A stretch of DNA of 64,000 nt from Pandoraea pneumonica (GCF_902459645.1 NZ_CABPSK010000001.1:124001-188000), one strand, 5' to 3'; positions 54,761 to 63,208 are shown, counted from the first letter of the stretch. The notes: generated by a model from the sequence alone, not told the origin. Program-made: numbers and translations.

Positions 54761-55351
54761 ATGCCAGTTCAACCGTATCTCGGAAAATACGTTGTATTTC
54801 AAGGTGTCACGCAGGAAACCGCGGCTTGGGCGCCGGACTTCCACCTTCTGTGCCCAACGTCCGGGCGCAGACTCGCAAATCGAATGCGAATCGAGGCAAT
54901 TCCTGGCTATGACCGATACACGAAGGGTCTCGAAGTCGGTGCCATTTACTCCTGGAAAACCAAGCGCGAGGAAGCGGTGATAGATGAGGGGCTTGGCTTC
55001 TACTCGTTCCTTGCCAAGTTGGCTCTTTTGGTTGGGCACGACTGGCGCGCCGAGAATCCGCCGGGCAGGCCGGGGCCGTTCTTCGAGCTTCTACGCTATG
55101 GGCTGCAACGGGCGCACATGAGTAGTTTTGTCGCAAGGAAACTGCTCCACGATTTCGACGATTGGGAGGCGAGGGTGGAGGCTGTTGGTGACTCGGACTT
55201 CTTGGCTCAATACCGCAAGACGGAGGCGTTGATTTTCTCGGCGAGATTCGGCGCGTTGTATTTCGATGGCGTCCCTGAACCTGAACCCTACGATTTTCGC
55301 CGGCTGACGGGGCTGATTTTCAATGGCTGCGGGGACGACGACCAAATTTAA
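54761..55351 (+). CDS. Unknown protein, first of a paralogous tandem pair
   Basis: A 196-residue soluble protein without a recognised family. Its second half (PGPFFELLRYGLQRAHMSSF, ARKLLHDFDDWEARV, YRKTEALIFSARFGALYF) is clearly related to the second half of the next gene product: PFFE, RKL, DFDxWEA, an aromatic-Y motif and a final G-aliphatic-F align without gaps. The N-terminal half differs. AAGGAG lies five to six bases before ATG 54761, a strong ribosome binding site. I infer a duplicated gene; immunity or defence function is possible but not shown. Confidence 0.75.
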   Translation: MPVQPYLGKYVVFQGVTQETAAWAPDFHLLCPTSGRRLANRMRIEAIPGYDRYTKGLEVGAIYSWKTKREEAVIDEGLGFYSFLAKLALLVGHDWRAENPPGRPGPFFELLRYGLQRAHMSSFVARKLLHDFDDWEARVEAVGDSDFLAQYRKTEALIFSARFGALYFDGVPEPEPYDFRRLTGLIFNGCGDDDQI

Positions 55352-55376
55352 CCGCTGAGCAAGCAAGGAGAATTTT

Positions 55377-55931
55377 GTGGCGACTTCGTACTATATCCAT
55401 TCGTTGCGCAACGTCAGCAAGCGTTTGCCGGGAGCTCCGAAAGTTCAGTGCTGGTGGAAAGACTCGCTGATAGCGGAACTCGCTCCGGGTTGTTTGGATG
55501 GTCTCGCGGACTATGACCTTGGAGACGTCAAAGATGAGGATGTGGCCGTGTACAGGGAAAATCCTTCGCAGGACGGATACAGTTTCGAGCAATTCTGCGA
55601 AAGACTGCTTCTTATCCTAATCGAAGGAAGAGAACTTGAGCCGGCACGCGATGTTGGCGCGTGGTGCGACGAAATCGCGGAGATCGTAGAGCGACGGGGT
55701 GGCTGGCACGACGACGAGGGGCGTGGGCCGTTCTTCGAGATGTTCCGAGACTTGTATCGCGGGAGACCTATGGACGACGACGTGTGCAGAAAGCTTGTGG
55801 CGGATTTTGACCGCTGGGAAGCTCATGCACAGAGCATCGGGAATAGAAAGTTCTACGACTACTACCAGATGCTTCGCGAGTGCTTTCGGTTCGCGTCAAG
55901 TAACGGCGTTGTGATATTTCCCTACGAGTAG
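55377..55931 (+). CDS. Unknown protein, second of a paralogous tandem pair
   Basis: A 184-residue acidic soluble protein. The C-terminal half (RGPFFEMFRDLYRGRPMDDD, CRKLVADFDRWEAHA, DYYQMLRECFRFASSNGVVI) matches the preceding gene product across about 65 residues. The pattern PFFEMF...AKL..DF...A....Y...F..A...G.V.F is one I associate with widespread uncharacterised actinobacterial and proteobacterial proteins (from memory, not checked). It starts with GTG 55377 and has AAGGAG six bases upstream, in the same arrangement as its neighbour. The 25-base gap indicates an operon. Confidence 0.75.
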   Translation: MATSYYIHSLRNVSKRLPGAPKVQCWWKDSLIAELAPGCLDGLADYDLGDVKDEDVAVYRENPSQDGYSFEQFCERLLLILIEGRELEPARDVGAWCDEIAEIVERRGGWHDDEGRGPFFEMFRDLYRGRPMDDDVCRKLVADFDRWEAHAQSIGNRKFYDYYQMLRECFRFASSNGVVIFPYE

Positions 55932-56013
55932 TCCGAGTCCAAGCAGTCGCACCTTCGGGCGCGGGTTGAGGGGCCGACGTAACGACGAAAGGAAACGAGC
56001 GACTCAACTAAAG

Positions 56014-56035
56014 GGAGGCCGACATGTCGGCCTCC
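56014..56035. terminator. Palindrome after the paralogue pair
   Basis: GGAGGCC (56014-56020), loop GACATGTC, GGCCTCC (56029-56035): a perfect 22-base palindrome 82 bases past the last island gene, without a T tract. It may be a weak terminator. The remaining 55932-56217 holds no supported gene. Confidence 0.45.
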
Positions 56036-56190
56036 TGCTGAGATTGCGTGACGGTGACTGCGTGTCCCTGTGGCACATCCTGAGCCGGAAGGCGCGCAGC
56101 GAGCATCGGTTCTGCCACTATTTTATGGATGATACGACCGAAATCGAGTGCTAGCATTCACCAGCGGCCTTAGTCAGCCATATCGGTTGC

Positions 56191-56212
56191 GGCACGTCGG
56201 AGGTGACGTGCC
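56191..56212. terminator. Hairpin downstream of the siderophore receptor gene
   Basis: GGCACGTC (56191-56198), loop GGAGGT, GACGTGCC (56205-56212), just 5 bases past the receptor stop on the minus strand. No T tract follows, so terminator strength is uncertain. Confidence 0.5.
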
Positions 56213-56217
56213 GGCCA

Positions 56218-58665
56218 TCACCAGTTGTATTTCAATCCGGCTAGCACGATCCGGCCCTGACCCCAGTTACAGGTATCGCCGCTGCACGACGAGACGAAGC
56301 GCCGGTCGAACAGGTTGCTCGCGTTGAGCGAGACAAGCCAGCCGCGCATTCCCGGGAAGCGACGGCCCAAGTCGTAGCGCACCGACAGGTCGACGAGCGT
56401 AACCGAAGGCACCTGGAATGAGTTTGCCGCGTCGCCATACGTCGCGCCGACGTAGCGCACGCCACCACCGAATTGCAGCCCCGACAGATTCCCCGCCTTG
56501 ACCGTGTAATCGGCCCACGCCGAGGCCATGTTGCGAGGAATGCCGACCGGCGACTTGCCCTGCACGCTGTTGCTCTGTGTGTTCACGAGGTTCGTGTAGG
56601 TGTAGTTGGCGATCAGTTGCAGGTTGTTTGTCAGGCTCGCATGCGCCTCGAGTTCGATGCCACGCGAGCGTACCTGCCCTGTCTGCACACTGAAGTTCGT
56701 GTGCGCGGGGTCTGCCGTCGTCACGTTGTCCTGGGTGAGATGGAATCCACTCACCGTGACGAAGCTGTTGTAGCCGCGCGGCTGGAATTTCACGCCGACT
56801 TCGAACTGCTTGCCTGTCGTTGGGACGAACGACTTGCCCGAAAAATCCGTGCCGATCTGTGGTGCGAACGAAGTCGAGTAGCTCGCGTACGGCGCAATCC
56901 CGTTGTCGAACTTGTACACGCCGCCTAGACGCCACGTAAACGCGTGATTGCTCTGCGATGTGGTGGCGCTGCCCGCCTTGTACGGCACGAATTCCTCGTC
57001 GGTCCAGTCTTGCCTAACGCCCGCGAGGAAAGTCCATCTGCCGACTTCGATCAGATCCTGCGCGTAGGCGCCGAGCTGGTCGAGCCGCTGAGCGCCGGAC
57101 GTGCCGAACATGAAATTCGGATACGGAATCGATTGCCCGTACACTGGATTCGCGATCGAAAGCGACGGTGTGTCGTCGAAGCTCCCGAGGAAGTCGTGAT
57201 CGTATTGCAGGTGCTGATAGTCGAGCCCGACAGTGACCTTCTGTGTCACCGTGCCGAGCGCGAATTTCGCGCTGAGCTGGTTGTCGAGCGTGTGCATGTT
57301 GACCGTGCCCGAGTTCATGTAGGGCGTGCGGTTGATTGTGGTCTGATCCGCCGACAGCGAGTCGTAGCTCACGTACTTCACGGTCTGTGTGTTGTGCAGG
57401 AACCGGTAGTTTTGCTTGAACGACCACACGTCGTTGAACGCGTGTGAGAACGCGTAGCCGATGGACGCCTGCGTCTTGCGAAAACTGTCGAAATCCGGGT
57501 CACCGATGTCGAGTCCACGCGGCAGCATGATCGCGCCGGGTTTGACCGTCCCTACGACCGGCACGAAGTTGTAGTTGCCCGCCTCGGGGTCGACCTGATA
57601 GCTCGCGAACACGGTCAGGCTCGTGTCTTGCGTGGGACGCCAAGTCAGGCTCGGCGCGATGGCGAAGCGCTTTTCGCGCACGTTGTTGGTCTGCGTGCCC
57701 GTGCGAAAAGCGTCGCCCGTGATGCGGTACAGGACCTTGCCGTCCTGGTCGAGAGGGCCGCTGAAATCTGCGAAGAGCTGGGCGCGTCCGTAACTACCGG
57801 TCTGGACGCCAATCTCATGCATGGGCGTGTCGGTCGGCATTTTGCTCTGGAGATTGACCACTCCCCCCGGCGAGCCCTGACCATAGAGTACGGACGCTGG
57901 GCCGTGGACAAATTCGATGCGCTCCAGCATGTACGGATCGAAGCTCGTGACGTTATAGCCCGCGATAGCGCCCGGCAATCGGAGGCCATTCAGATATTCC
58001 TCCACCTGAAAACCGCGCGCGTAGAGATATTCGAGCGAATCGGTGTTGGTGCCGCGCTGCTCGGGGTTGATGCCGGATGTGTAGCGGAGTGCCTGCGCCA
58101 CGCTTTGAACGTTCTGCACATCCATCTGGTCGCGCGTGACGACGGAGATAGCCTGCGGCGTTTTGATGAGCGCGAGGTCAGTCTTGGCCCCTGCGCTGCT
58201 CGTGTTGGCCACGTACCCGATGGCCGGCTGATCACGCGAAGCGTCTGCCGTAACGTTGGTCGTCGGCAATTGCGCGGCCGTGTCGTCGGAGGCGCTGCGC
58301 TTGAGCGTGTAGGCACCGCTGCGTGAGACGATCACCTGAATGCCGGAACCGGCGAGCACACGGTCGAGTGCTTCGCGGGGCGTGAGGGTGCCGTGCACAG
58401 CGGGCGCGGTACGGCCCGCGACGGTGTCCTCATCGAACAGCACCTGCTGCTTCGATTGTGCCGAGAAGGCGCGCAGCGCGCTGTCGAGCGACTGCGAGGC
58501 AATGTCGAATGTGACGCGCGTCTGCTGTGCGTGTGCGCATGGTGCGCCGACGGTGAGCAACGCTGCAGCGGCCGTGACCGTGAGTGCCGCCGGTCGGAGC
58601 CCGAGCGACGCGCATCGCAAAACACCGGCTGACATCCATGTGCCGCCGCGATTCCCTGCTTTCAT
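56218..58665 (-). CDS. TonB-dependent siderophore receptor with signalling domain
   Basis: An 815-residue outer membrane receptor. After a signal peptide (LTVTAAAALLTVGAPCAHA) comes an STN secretin/TonB short domain (FDIASQSLDSALRAFSAQSK, about residues 55-125), which signals to FecR. The plug domain follows (TPQAISVVTRDQMDVQNVQS; EFVHGPASVLYGQGSPGGVV), then a 22-strand-type barrel ending LAGLKYNW with the typical C-terminal aromatic. The plug sequence is of ferrichrome/hydroxamate type. ATG 58665 has GGGGA upstream; a frame to 58782 adds a non-signal extension. It forms an operon with fecI and fecR. Confidence 0.94.
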   Translation of the reverse strand: MKAGNRGGTWMSAGVLRCASLGLRPAALTVTAAAALLTVGAPCAHAQQTRVTFDIASQSLDSALRAFSAQSKQQVLFDEDTVAGRTAPAVHGTLTPREALDRVLAGSGIQVIVSRSGAYTLKRSASDDTAAQLPTTNVTADASRDQPAIGYVANTSSAGAKTDLALIKTPQAISVVTRDQMDVQNVQSVAQALRYTSGINPEQRGTNTDSLEYLYARGFQVEEYLNGLRLPGAIAGYNVTSFDPYMLERIEFVHGPASVLYGQGSPGGVVNLQSKMPTDTPMHEIGVQTGSYGRAQLFADFSGPLDQDGKVLYRITGDAFRTGTQTNNVREKRFAIAPSLTWRPTQDTSLTVFASYQVDPEAGNYNFVPVVGTVKPGAIMLPRGLDIGDPDFDSFRKTQASIGYAFSHAFNDVWSFKQNYRFLHNTQTVKYVSYDSLSADQTTINRTPYMNSGTVNMHTLDNQLSAKFALGTVTQKVTVGLDYQHLQYDHDFLGSFDDTPSLSIANPVYGQSIPYPNFMFGTSGAQRLDQLGAYAQDLIEVGRWTFLAGVRQDWTDEEFVPYKAGSATTSQSNHAFTWRLGGVYKFDNGIAPYASYSTSFAPQIGTDFSGKSFVPTTGKQFEVGVKFQPRGYNSFVTVSGFHLTQDNVTTADPAHTNFSVQTGQVRSRGIELEAHASLTNNLQLIANYTYTNLVNTQSNSVQGKSPVGIPRNMASAWADYTVKAGNLSGLQFGGGVRYVGATYGDAANSFQVPSVTLVDLSVRYDLGRRFPGMRGWLVSLNASNLFDRRFVSSCSGDTCNWGQGRIVLAGLKYNW

Positions 58666-58756
58666 CCTGCTTCCCCGTGTTGTCATGAAACCGAACGATT
58701 CCGGCCTCTCAGACGTAAGACGCTGTTGGCAACGAAGTGGGAACCCAACGTGTGAA

Positions 58757-59803
58757 TTATTTATTCGAGACGATGCGTACACCGCCGTCGGGCTGCGGTT
58801 GTACGCGCACGGGAAGTAGGTCGGGCAGCGACTCCACGAAGGCGCGAGGTGCGGTTGTCGTGGCGAATCCGGAGACGGGCAGGGCCCCTAGTACCGGACT
58901 GTCGAGCGTGACGGGTTTGCCGAGATAGCGGCTGAGTGTCTGGGCCACTTGTGAAAGCGGCGTGCGGCGGAATGCCAATTGCCCGCTGCGCCAGTCTCCA
59001 ATATCGTCGGCGTGCGGCGAGAAGGCGACGGTCGCGCCGGTTATCGTGTCGACGGCGACGCCCCGATTCGCGGTAAGCACGATGACGCGGTCTCTCTCCT
59101 CACGGTCGGGACGGACTTCCACGCGGCCCTCTCGCACGCTGACGACGAGACTCGGCGGACCGGCATCGACGTTGAACATCGTGCCGACGACGCGCACTTC
59201 GGTGCGGCCGCTCGTCACGGTGAACGGGCGCTCGGCCGCGTGCGCTACCTGAAAATAGGCTTCGCCTTCGCGCAGCACGACTTCGCGTCGTCGGGGGTAG
59301 TAGCGCACTTGCACCTCGGTGTCGGTGTTCAGGGCGAGGGCGGATCCGTCCGGCAGTGTCACCGTGCGGATTTCGCCGTGGGCCGTGCGCAGATCGAGCC
59401 GGTAGCCGGGGAGGTTGTCATAGGCGATCCAGCCGCCGACACAGAGCACCAGACTGGCAAAGGCGAACGCCGACGCGAACCATGCGCGATGTCGGCCTGC
59501 CCCGCGGGTGCGGAGCGTGTCGCGACGCGGTGTGGTCGCGAAATCTGGCTTCGCGGCACTCTCGCTAGCGAGCACGGGGCGCGGTACCGCCGCAAACGCG
59601 TGCCAGGTCATGGCAAGCGACTCGAAGGCGGCGCGATGCGCGTTGTCGGCAGCGAGCCATCGGTCGAGCGCCTGCTGATCGGCGTCGGACCAACTGTCGT
59701 GCTGGGTTCGTATGCGCCATTCGGCGGCGACCTCGTGAACTGCCAGCGTATCGGGAGTGACGGGGTCACGCGGCGCGACGGGGGGAGTCTGCGCGGACGT
59801 CAT
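58757..59803 (-). CDS. FecR-type anti-sigma regulator
   Basis: A 348-residue inner membrane regulator. An N-terminal cytoplasmic DUF4880 segment (AAEWRIRTQHDSWSDADQQA) precedes one membrane helix (WFASAFAFASLVLCVGGWIA, about residues 108-127). The periplasmic FecR domain follows (GEIRTVTLPDGSALALNTDT; VSVREGRVEVRPD), then a C-terminal part (FRRTPLSQVAQTLSRYLGKP). It transmits receptor occupancy to FecI. ATG 59803 overlaps the fecI stop by four bases (translational coupling). Confidence 0.93.
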   Translation of the reverse strand: MTSAQTPPVAPRDPVTPDTLAVHEVAAEWRIRTQHDSWSDADQQALDRWLAADNAHRAAFESLAMTWHAFAAVPRPVLASESAAKPDFATTPRRDTLRTRGAGRHRAWFASAFAFASLVLCVGGWIAYDNLPGYRLDLRTAHGEIRTVTLPDGSALALNTDTEVQVRYYPRRREVVLREGEAYFQVAHAAERPFTVTSGRTEVRVVGTMFNVDAGPPSLVVSVREGRVEVRPDREERDRVIVLTANRGVAVDTITGATVAFSPHADDIGDWRSGQLAFRRTPLSQVAQTLSRYLGKPVTLDSPVLGALPVSGFATTTAPRAFVESLPDLLPVRVQPQPDGGVRIVSNK

Positions 59804-60396
59804 GCTTCGTCCTCGTTGCGAAGTTCGGCGAGTGCGGGTCCCATCTGGTCGGCGCGCGCATATTGCACGCGCAGTTCGCAATAGGCGAAAGCGCGGCTGA
59901 GATGCTTCACGACCATACGACGGGAGATTTGCATGCGTTCGGCGACTTCGTCCTGAGTGAGACCATCGAAGCGATAGAGCACCAGCGCTTCACGTTGACG
60001 TTCGGGTAACTCGGCGAGTGCCTGTTGCAGACGTTCGAGGCGCTGGCGGCTCGCGGCAACGTGCTCGGGGTTTGCGTTACCGGGGGCGGGGAGTGCGTCG
60101 GCTTCGAGTTCGGAATCGCCGAACGATACCATGTGCGCCGGATCTTGCCGATCGCGATGCCGGTCGTGCAGAAGGTTGGCCGCAATCTGGAAGAGATAGG
60201 GGCGATGCTTGTCGGGCGCAGGCACAGGCTCGTTTTTGCCGAAGCGGGCGAAGAAGCGGGTGAACGACTCCTGCATGGCGTCTTCAGCCTCCGCACGGTT
60301 GCCTAGCCGATGCTGAAGGAATCGCAACAGCGGCAGGCGGCACGACGCATAGGCCTGTGCCACCCACGACCGCGAATCACCGTCCGAAGCCTCCAC
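59800..60396 (-). CDS. FecI-type ECF sigma factor
   Basis: A 198-residue ECF sigma factor of the iron-starvation (FecI) group. Region 2 contains EDAMQESFTRFFARF and RPYLFQIAANLLHDRHRD. Region 4 contains LAELPERQREALVLYRFDGL and the helix-turn-helix TQDEVAERMQISRRMVVKHL. The start is GTG 60396, the first start after the Fur-box region. First gene of the fecI-fecR-receptor operon. Confidence 0.93.
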   Translation of the reverse strand: MEASDGDSRSWVAQAYASCRLPLLRFLQHRLGNRAEAEDAMQESFTRFFARFGKNEPVPAPDKHRPYLFQIAANLLHDRHRDRQDPAHMVSFGDSELEADALPAPGNANPEHVAASRQRLERLQQALAELPERQREALVLYRFDGLTQDEVAERMQISRRMVVKHLSRAFAYCELRVQYARADQMGPALAELRNEDEA

Positions 60397-60423
60397 TGTG
60401 CGCCACCATCTCCCTAATTAAAT

Positions 60424-60442
60424 GCAAATGAGAATCGATTGC
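60424..60442 (-). promoter_or_regulatory. Fur box upstream of fecI
   Basis: GCAAATGAGAATCGATTGC is a near-palindromic 19-mer that agrees with the Fur consensus (GATAATGATAATCATTATC) at about twelve positions. It lies 28 bases before the fecI start, where Fur with iron would block transcription. Confidence 0.7.
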
Positions 60443-60720
60443 AATTATAGGGAAAGAGAAACGAATTGGAAATCAGAAAATGCTGGTCGTTGTCTCGACA
60501 GGGCATCGTGTTGCGGTATGGAGTGGCGGAAACTATCGAGGTTGACCAAATCGACCGACGGGTGCTCCTGGCTCGGATCAATTGTCTAGAAGCCACGTTG
60601 ACGCATGTGTCGATATGCGACCTGCGGCGATTGACGGTCTCGGACGCTCGGAGCGCAATTCCAAATATGCTGGACGCGTATCATTTTCTACTCGTGGGTC
60701 AATCAATCCAAGTCAGTCGT
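60443..60720. other. Intergenic region between fecI and the fluoride operon
   Basis: AT-richer sequence with no supported gene. A short rightward open frame from a TTG at 60466 runs through the riboswitch and is not believable. The fecI promoter should lie near 60440-60480. Confidence 0.4.
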
Positions 60721-60749
60721 TTGCCGGCGTCGTCCTGCTCTGGTAGACT
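60721..60749 (+). promoter_or_regulatory. Promoter of the fluoride-responsive operon
   Basis: TTGCCG (60721-60726), a 17-base spacer and TAGACT (60744-60749). Transcription would start about 7 bases later, immediately before the riboswitch aptamer. Confidence 0.7.
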
Positions 60750-60761
60750 CCGCAGTCGAAC

Positions 60762-60815
60762 TACGGAGATGGCATTCCTCCCGTAACCGCCCTTGCAGGG
60801 CTGATGATGCCTGCT
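60762..60815 (+). promoter_or_regulatory. Fluoride riboswitch (crcB motif)
   Basis: All conserved parts of the fluoride aptamer are present: GGAGATGGCATTCCTCC (60765-60781), the AACCGCC strand (60785-60791) that pairs with GGC, and GGCTGATGATGCCTGC (60799-60814). Binding fluoride turns on the downstream gene. The expression platform probably includes the CCTG/CAGG hairpin near 60820-60835. It lies 82 bases before the CLC-F gene, exactly the expected target class. Confidence 0.96.
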
Positions 60816-60896
60816 GAATCCTGGATACAGGAGGATGCAGGACGCCCTTGCTCTCCTTTGTCCAGGTTTTTCGTGTCTGATTAACCTGGAAACCTC

Positions 60897-62219
60897 ATGA
60901 AAATCCATAAATTGTCAGCTGCGCGAGAGCAACTGATGATGCTGCCATTCCTTGGGCGATGGGTTGCGTTAGCAACCGTTGTCGGAGGTCTGTCCGGTAG
61001 CGCTTCTGCACTTTTTCTGTGGTCGCTCGAATTGGCGACCGATACGCGCCTAGCTCACCCTTGGTTGTTATGGCTTCTTCCTGTCGGCGGATTCGTCGTT
61101 GGCTGGCTCTATCTACTCTTTGGACAGAGCGTGGAAGGCGGAAACAATCTTCTCATCGACGAGATTCATGATCCGAAGAAGGTAATTCCTCTTCGCATGG
61201 CTCCGCTCGTGTTCTTGGGCACGGTCGCAACCCATCTTTTTGGCGGGTCTGCCGGACGAGAGGGCACCTCAGTTCAAATGGGAGGCGCACTTGCAGATCA
61301 ACTCACCCACTTTGTACGACTAGACAGTGAAGAGCGCAGGGTCATATTGATGACCGGCATCAGTGCGGGTTTCTCATCTGTTTTTGGGACTCCATTAGCT
61401 GGCGCAATATTCGGTCTCGAAGTTCTGGCGGTGGGGCGGCTGAGATATGACGCCCTGTTGCCGTGTTTCGTTGGCGCAATCGTAGGTGATTTGACGACTC
61501 GTGCTTGGGGTATCCATCACACAGAGTACGTCATTGCTTCGATGCCACCGGTCAACGCAGTACACATTCTGCTCGTGATTGCGGCGGGAGCGGTATTTGG
61601 CGTGGCAGGGATGCTATTTGCCGAAGGGACGCATGCAACTTCTGCACTGTTCAAAAAGGCTTTCAAGTTCGCGCCACTGCGCCCATTTGCTGGCGGTATC
61701 CTCGTCGCGCTAGCCGCGACACTCATTGGAACGCCTCAATATCTTGGGCTTGGTATTCCCACCATCGTCGACGCCTTCCACCATCAATTGCCTTGGTACG
61801 ATTTTCTTGGCAAAGCTGGCTTTACGATTCTCACTCTGGGGTCGGGATTTAAGGGCGGCGAAGTTACCCCACTCTTTTACATCGGCGCGACATTGGGCAA
61901 TGCCTTGTCGCACATTTTGCCGCTGGCGGCTCCAGTGCTCGCTGGCCTCGGGTTTGTTGCGGTGTTTGCTGGCGCCGCTAACACTCCTATCGCTTCAACG
62001 GTGATGGCAATCGAGATTTTTGGACCCCAAATTGGTGCGTACGCTGCTATTGCTTGCGTAGTCAGCTATTTGTTCTCGGGACACACGGGTATATACCGTG
62101 CTCAGCGCATCGGACACGCGAAGCGAATCTCTATTCCAGAGGGACTCAGGCTCTCCGAGATTCACGCATTCCGGCGTGATAGCGCGTCCCGCCCAGATAC
62201 TTCGGCCGAACGACAGTAG
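60897..62219 (+). CDS. eriC: CLC-F type fluoride/proton antiporter
   Basis: A 440-residue CLC-family membrane protein that expels fluoride. The selectivity-filter region reads SVEGGNNLLIDEIHDPK, where ordinary CLC chloride transporters have GSGIP; an Asn there marks the CLC-F branch. GREGTSVQMGGALADQ (about residue 120) and GSGFKGGEVTPLFYIGATLG (about 315) are other CLC hallmarks. About ten hydrophobic helices are visible, and the length is that of CLC-F. Control by the fluoride riboswitch supports the function. The C-terminal 30 residues are a polar tail. Confidence 0.95.
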   Translation: MKIHKLSAAREQLMMLPFLGRWVALATVVGGLSGSASALFLWSLELATDTRLAHPWLLWLLPVGGFVVGWLYLLFGQSVEGGNNLLIDEIHDPKKVIPLRMAPLVFLGTVATHLFGGSAGREGTSVQMGGALADQLTHFVRLDSEERRVILMTGISAGFSSVFGTPLAGAIFGLEVLAVGRLRYDALLPCFVGAIVGDLTTRAWGIHHTEYVIASMPPVNAVHILLVIAAGAVFGVAGMLFAEGTHATSALFKKAFKFAPLRPFAGGILVALAATLIGTPQYLGLGIPTIVDAFHHQLPWYDFLGKAGFTILTLGSGFKGGEVTPLFYIGATLGNALSHILPLAAPVLAGLGFVAVFAGAANTPIASTVMAIEIFGPQIGAYAAIACVVSYLFSGHTGIYRAQRIGHAKRISIPEGLRLSEIHAFRRDSASRPDTSAERQ

Positions 62220-62259
62220 CTCCGCCAAAACTCTCTATCGCATTCAGGATCACATCATC

Positions 62260-62607
62260 ATGAGTAAACATTTCGCGCTTAGACTCTATTTCCATCACTC
62301 GGCTCGCGTTCGCCCCTCTCGTTTCTGGCATAAGGTGGCTCGACCGTCACTTGCTTCACACCTTCTCAAAAAGGCGAGCGAAGCGGGCATTCACCAAGTC
62401 GTAATGCACCATGTGAAGGCTGGTTACCTGCCAGGAGACAAGCTGAGCCACGACCATTCGGACGCGCGACCCCATAGGCTGCCTCACTGCATCGAGCTGA
62501 TCGACCTTGAACATCGGCTTCGCGAGTTTCTGGCCCATCACGGGGAACATCTGGAAAACGTTCGAGCTGTGTTTTTTCCTTGCGAGATTAACGCTAAGGG
62601 GACTTGA
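62260..62607 (+). CDS. DUF190 family protein
   Basis: A 115-residue DUF190 (PII-like) protein. Visible features are FALRLYFHHSARVR at the start, LLKKASEAGIHQVVMHHVKA, a G-rich turn with LPGDKLSHDHSD, then LPHCIELIDLEHRLREFLAH. DUF190 genes are often neighbours of fluoride exporter genes (CrcB/Fluc), and this one follows the CLC-F gene by 40 bases under the same riboswitch. Its role in fluoride response is unknown. ATG 62260 has AGGA upstream. Confidence 0.83.
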   Translation: MSKHFALRLYFHHSARVRPSRFWHKVARPSLASHLLKKASEAGIHQVVMHHVKAGYLPGDKLSHDHSDARPHRLPHCIELIDLEHRLREFLAHHGEHLENVRAVFFPCEINAKGT

Positions 62608-62615
62608 TCGAACCC

Positions 62616-62657
62616 TGACACGTGCGTGTCAATCGTACTCAGGCACGCGCGTGTCAA
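62616..62657. repeat. Tandem dyads between convergent genes
   Basis: TGACACG-TG-CGTGTCA at 62616-62631 is a dyad, and the related GGCACGCGCGTGTCAA lies at 62642-62657, giving a direct repeat of about 17 bases with a 25-base period. They sit between the DUF190 gene and the convergent HIT gene; they may be a terminator pair or protein-binding sites. Confidence 0.5.
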
Positions 62658-62667
62658 TTTAGTCTAG

Positions 62668-63177
62668 TCACTCGTAGGATTGGCGCTCTGGGATTACGCC
62701 ACGGACTCCGCCTTGAGGCCACGGTGTGTCGCCAACATATCGTGGAATGACATGGATATGGACATGCGGAATCGTCTGCCCGGATGCGCCTCCTATGTTC
62801 ACCCCGACGTTGTAACCGTCAGGCTCGAATTGCTTGTCGAGGAATACTTTGACTTCGTCGACCAGGTCCCACATCGCACGCTTCTCATCTTCCGATAGGT
62901 CGAAATATGACGACACGTGTCTGGTGCTGAGGATAAGCATGTGCCCGGTTGTCACCGGGTTTATGTCATAGATGACTCGTGCATGAGCTCGGCGGAACAC
63001 GGCCTTGCCATCGTCGAAGCAAAATGGGCATTCGCTATCGTTGGTGCGCATGACGCCAGACCGAAGGCGCGTGGTTCGACTCGCCTCCTCTTTGCGGTAG
63101 CTGTCGCGTACCAGGTTGACGATGTACATCACGCATAGCGCAAGCCCAACCATCGAAATCGTCTGTACCGTGGTCAT
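62668..63177 (-). CDS. Membrane-anchored HIT-family protein
   Basis: A 169-residue histidine-triad protein. The active site is IPHVHIHVIPRYVG (H-x-H-x-H), near residue 140. A CPFC pair (NDSECPFCFDDG, about residue 50) may bind zinc. An N-terminal hydrophobic segment (TISMVGLALCVMYIVNLVRD) suggests an inner-membrane anchor, which is rare in this family. HIT proteins hydrolyse or transfer nucleotides; the substrate here is unknown. ATG 63177 has GAGGA upstream. Downstream of usp on the same strand. Confidence 0.85.
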   Translation of the reverse strand: MTTVQTISMVGLALCVMYIVNLVRDSYRKEEASRTTRLRSGVMRTNDSECPFCFDDGKAVFRRAHARVIYDINPVTTGHMLILSTRHVSSYFDLSEDEKRAMWDLVDEVKVFLDKQFEPDGYNVGVNIGGASGQTIPHVHIHVIPRYVGDTPWPQGGVRGVIPERQSYE

Positions 63178-63208
63178 GGAGTCCTCTTCATGATGAGATG
63201 CTGATCGA

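Noticed and set aside
55934-55953. CGAGTCC-N6-TCGCACC matches the 3' end of the tRNA-Leu (46597-46616) with identical spacing, as a duplicated attachment site would
   Set aside because: Only 14 of 20 positions match; chance alone makes a match of this quality plausible in a region of this size on two strands. No integrase gene is present, and Tn7-like insertion does not duplicate tRNA ends.
55966-56154. Short rightward open frame of 62 codons after the paralogue pair
   Set aside because: No ribosome binding site, spans a perfect palindrome, and no recognisable sequence; might be a gene remnant but not supported.
46618-56217. CRISPR-associated transposon (CAST)
   Set aside because: No cas gene, no repeat-spacer array and no crRNA-like repeat was found on either strand near the Tn7-like genes. 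A distant array outside the window cannot be excluded.
60466-60786. Rightward open frame of 106 codons between fecI and the CLC-F gene
   Set aside because: It starts with TTG without a ribosome binding site, runs through the promoter and the fluoride riboswitch, and has no family resemblance.
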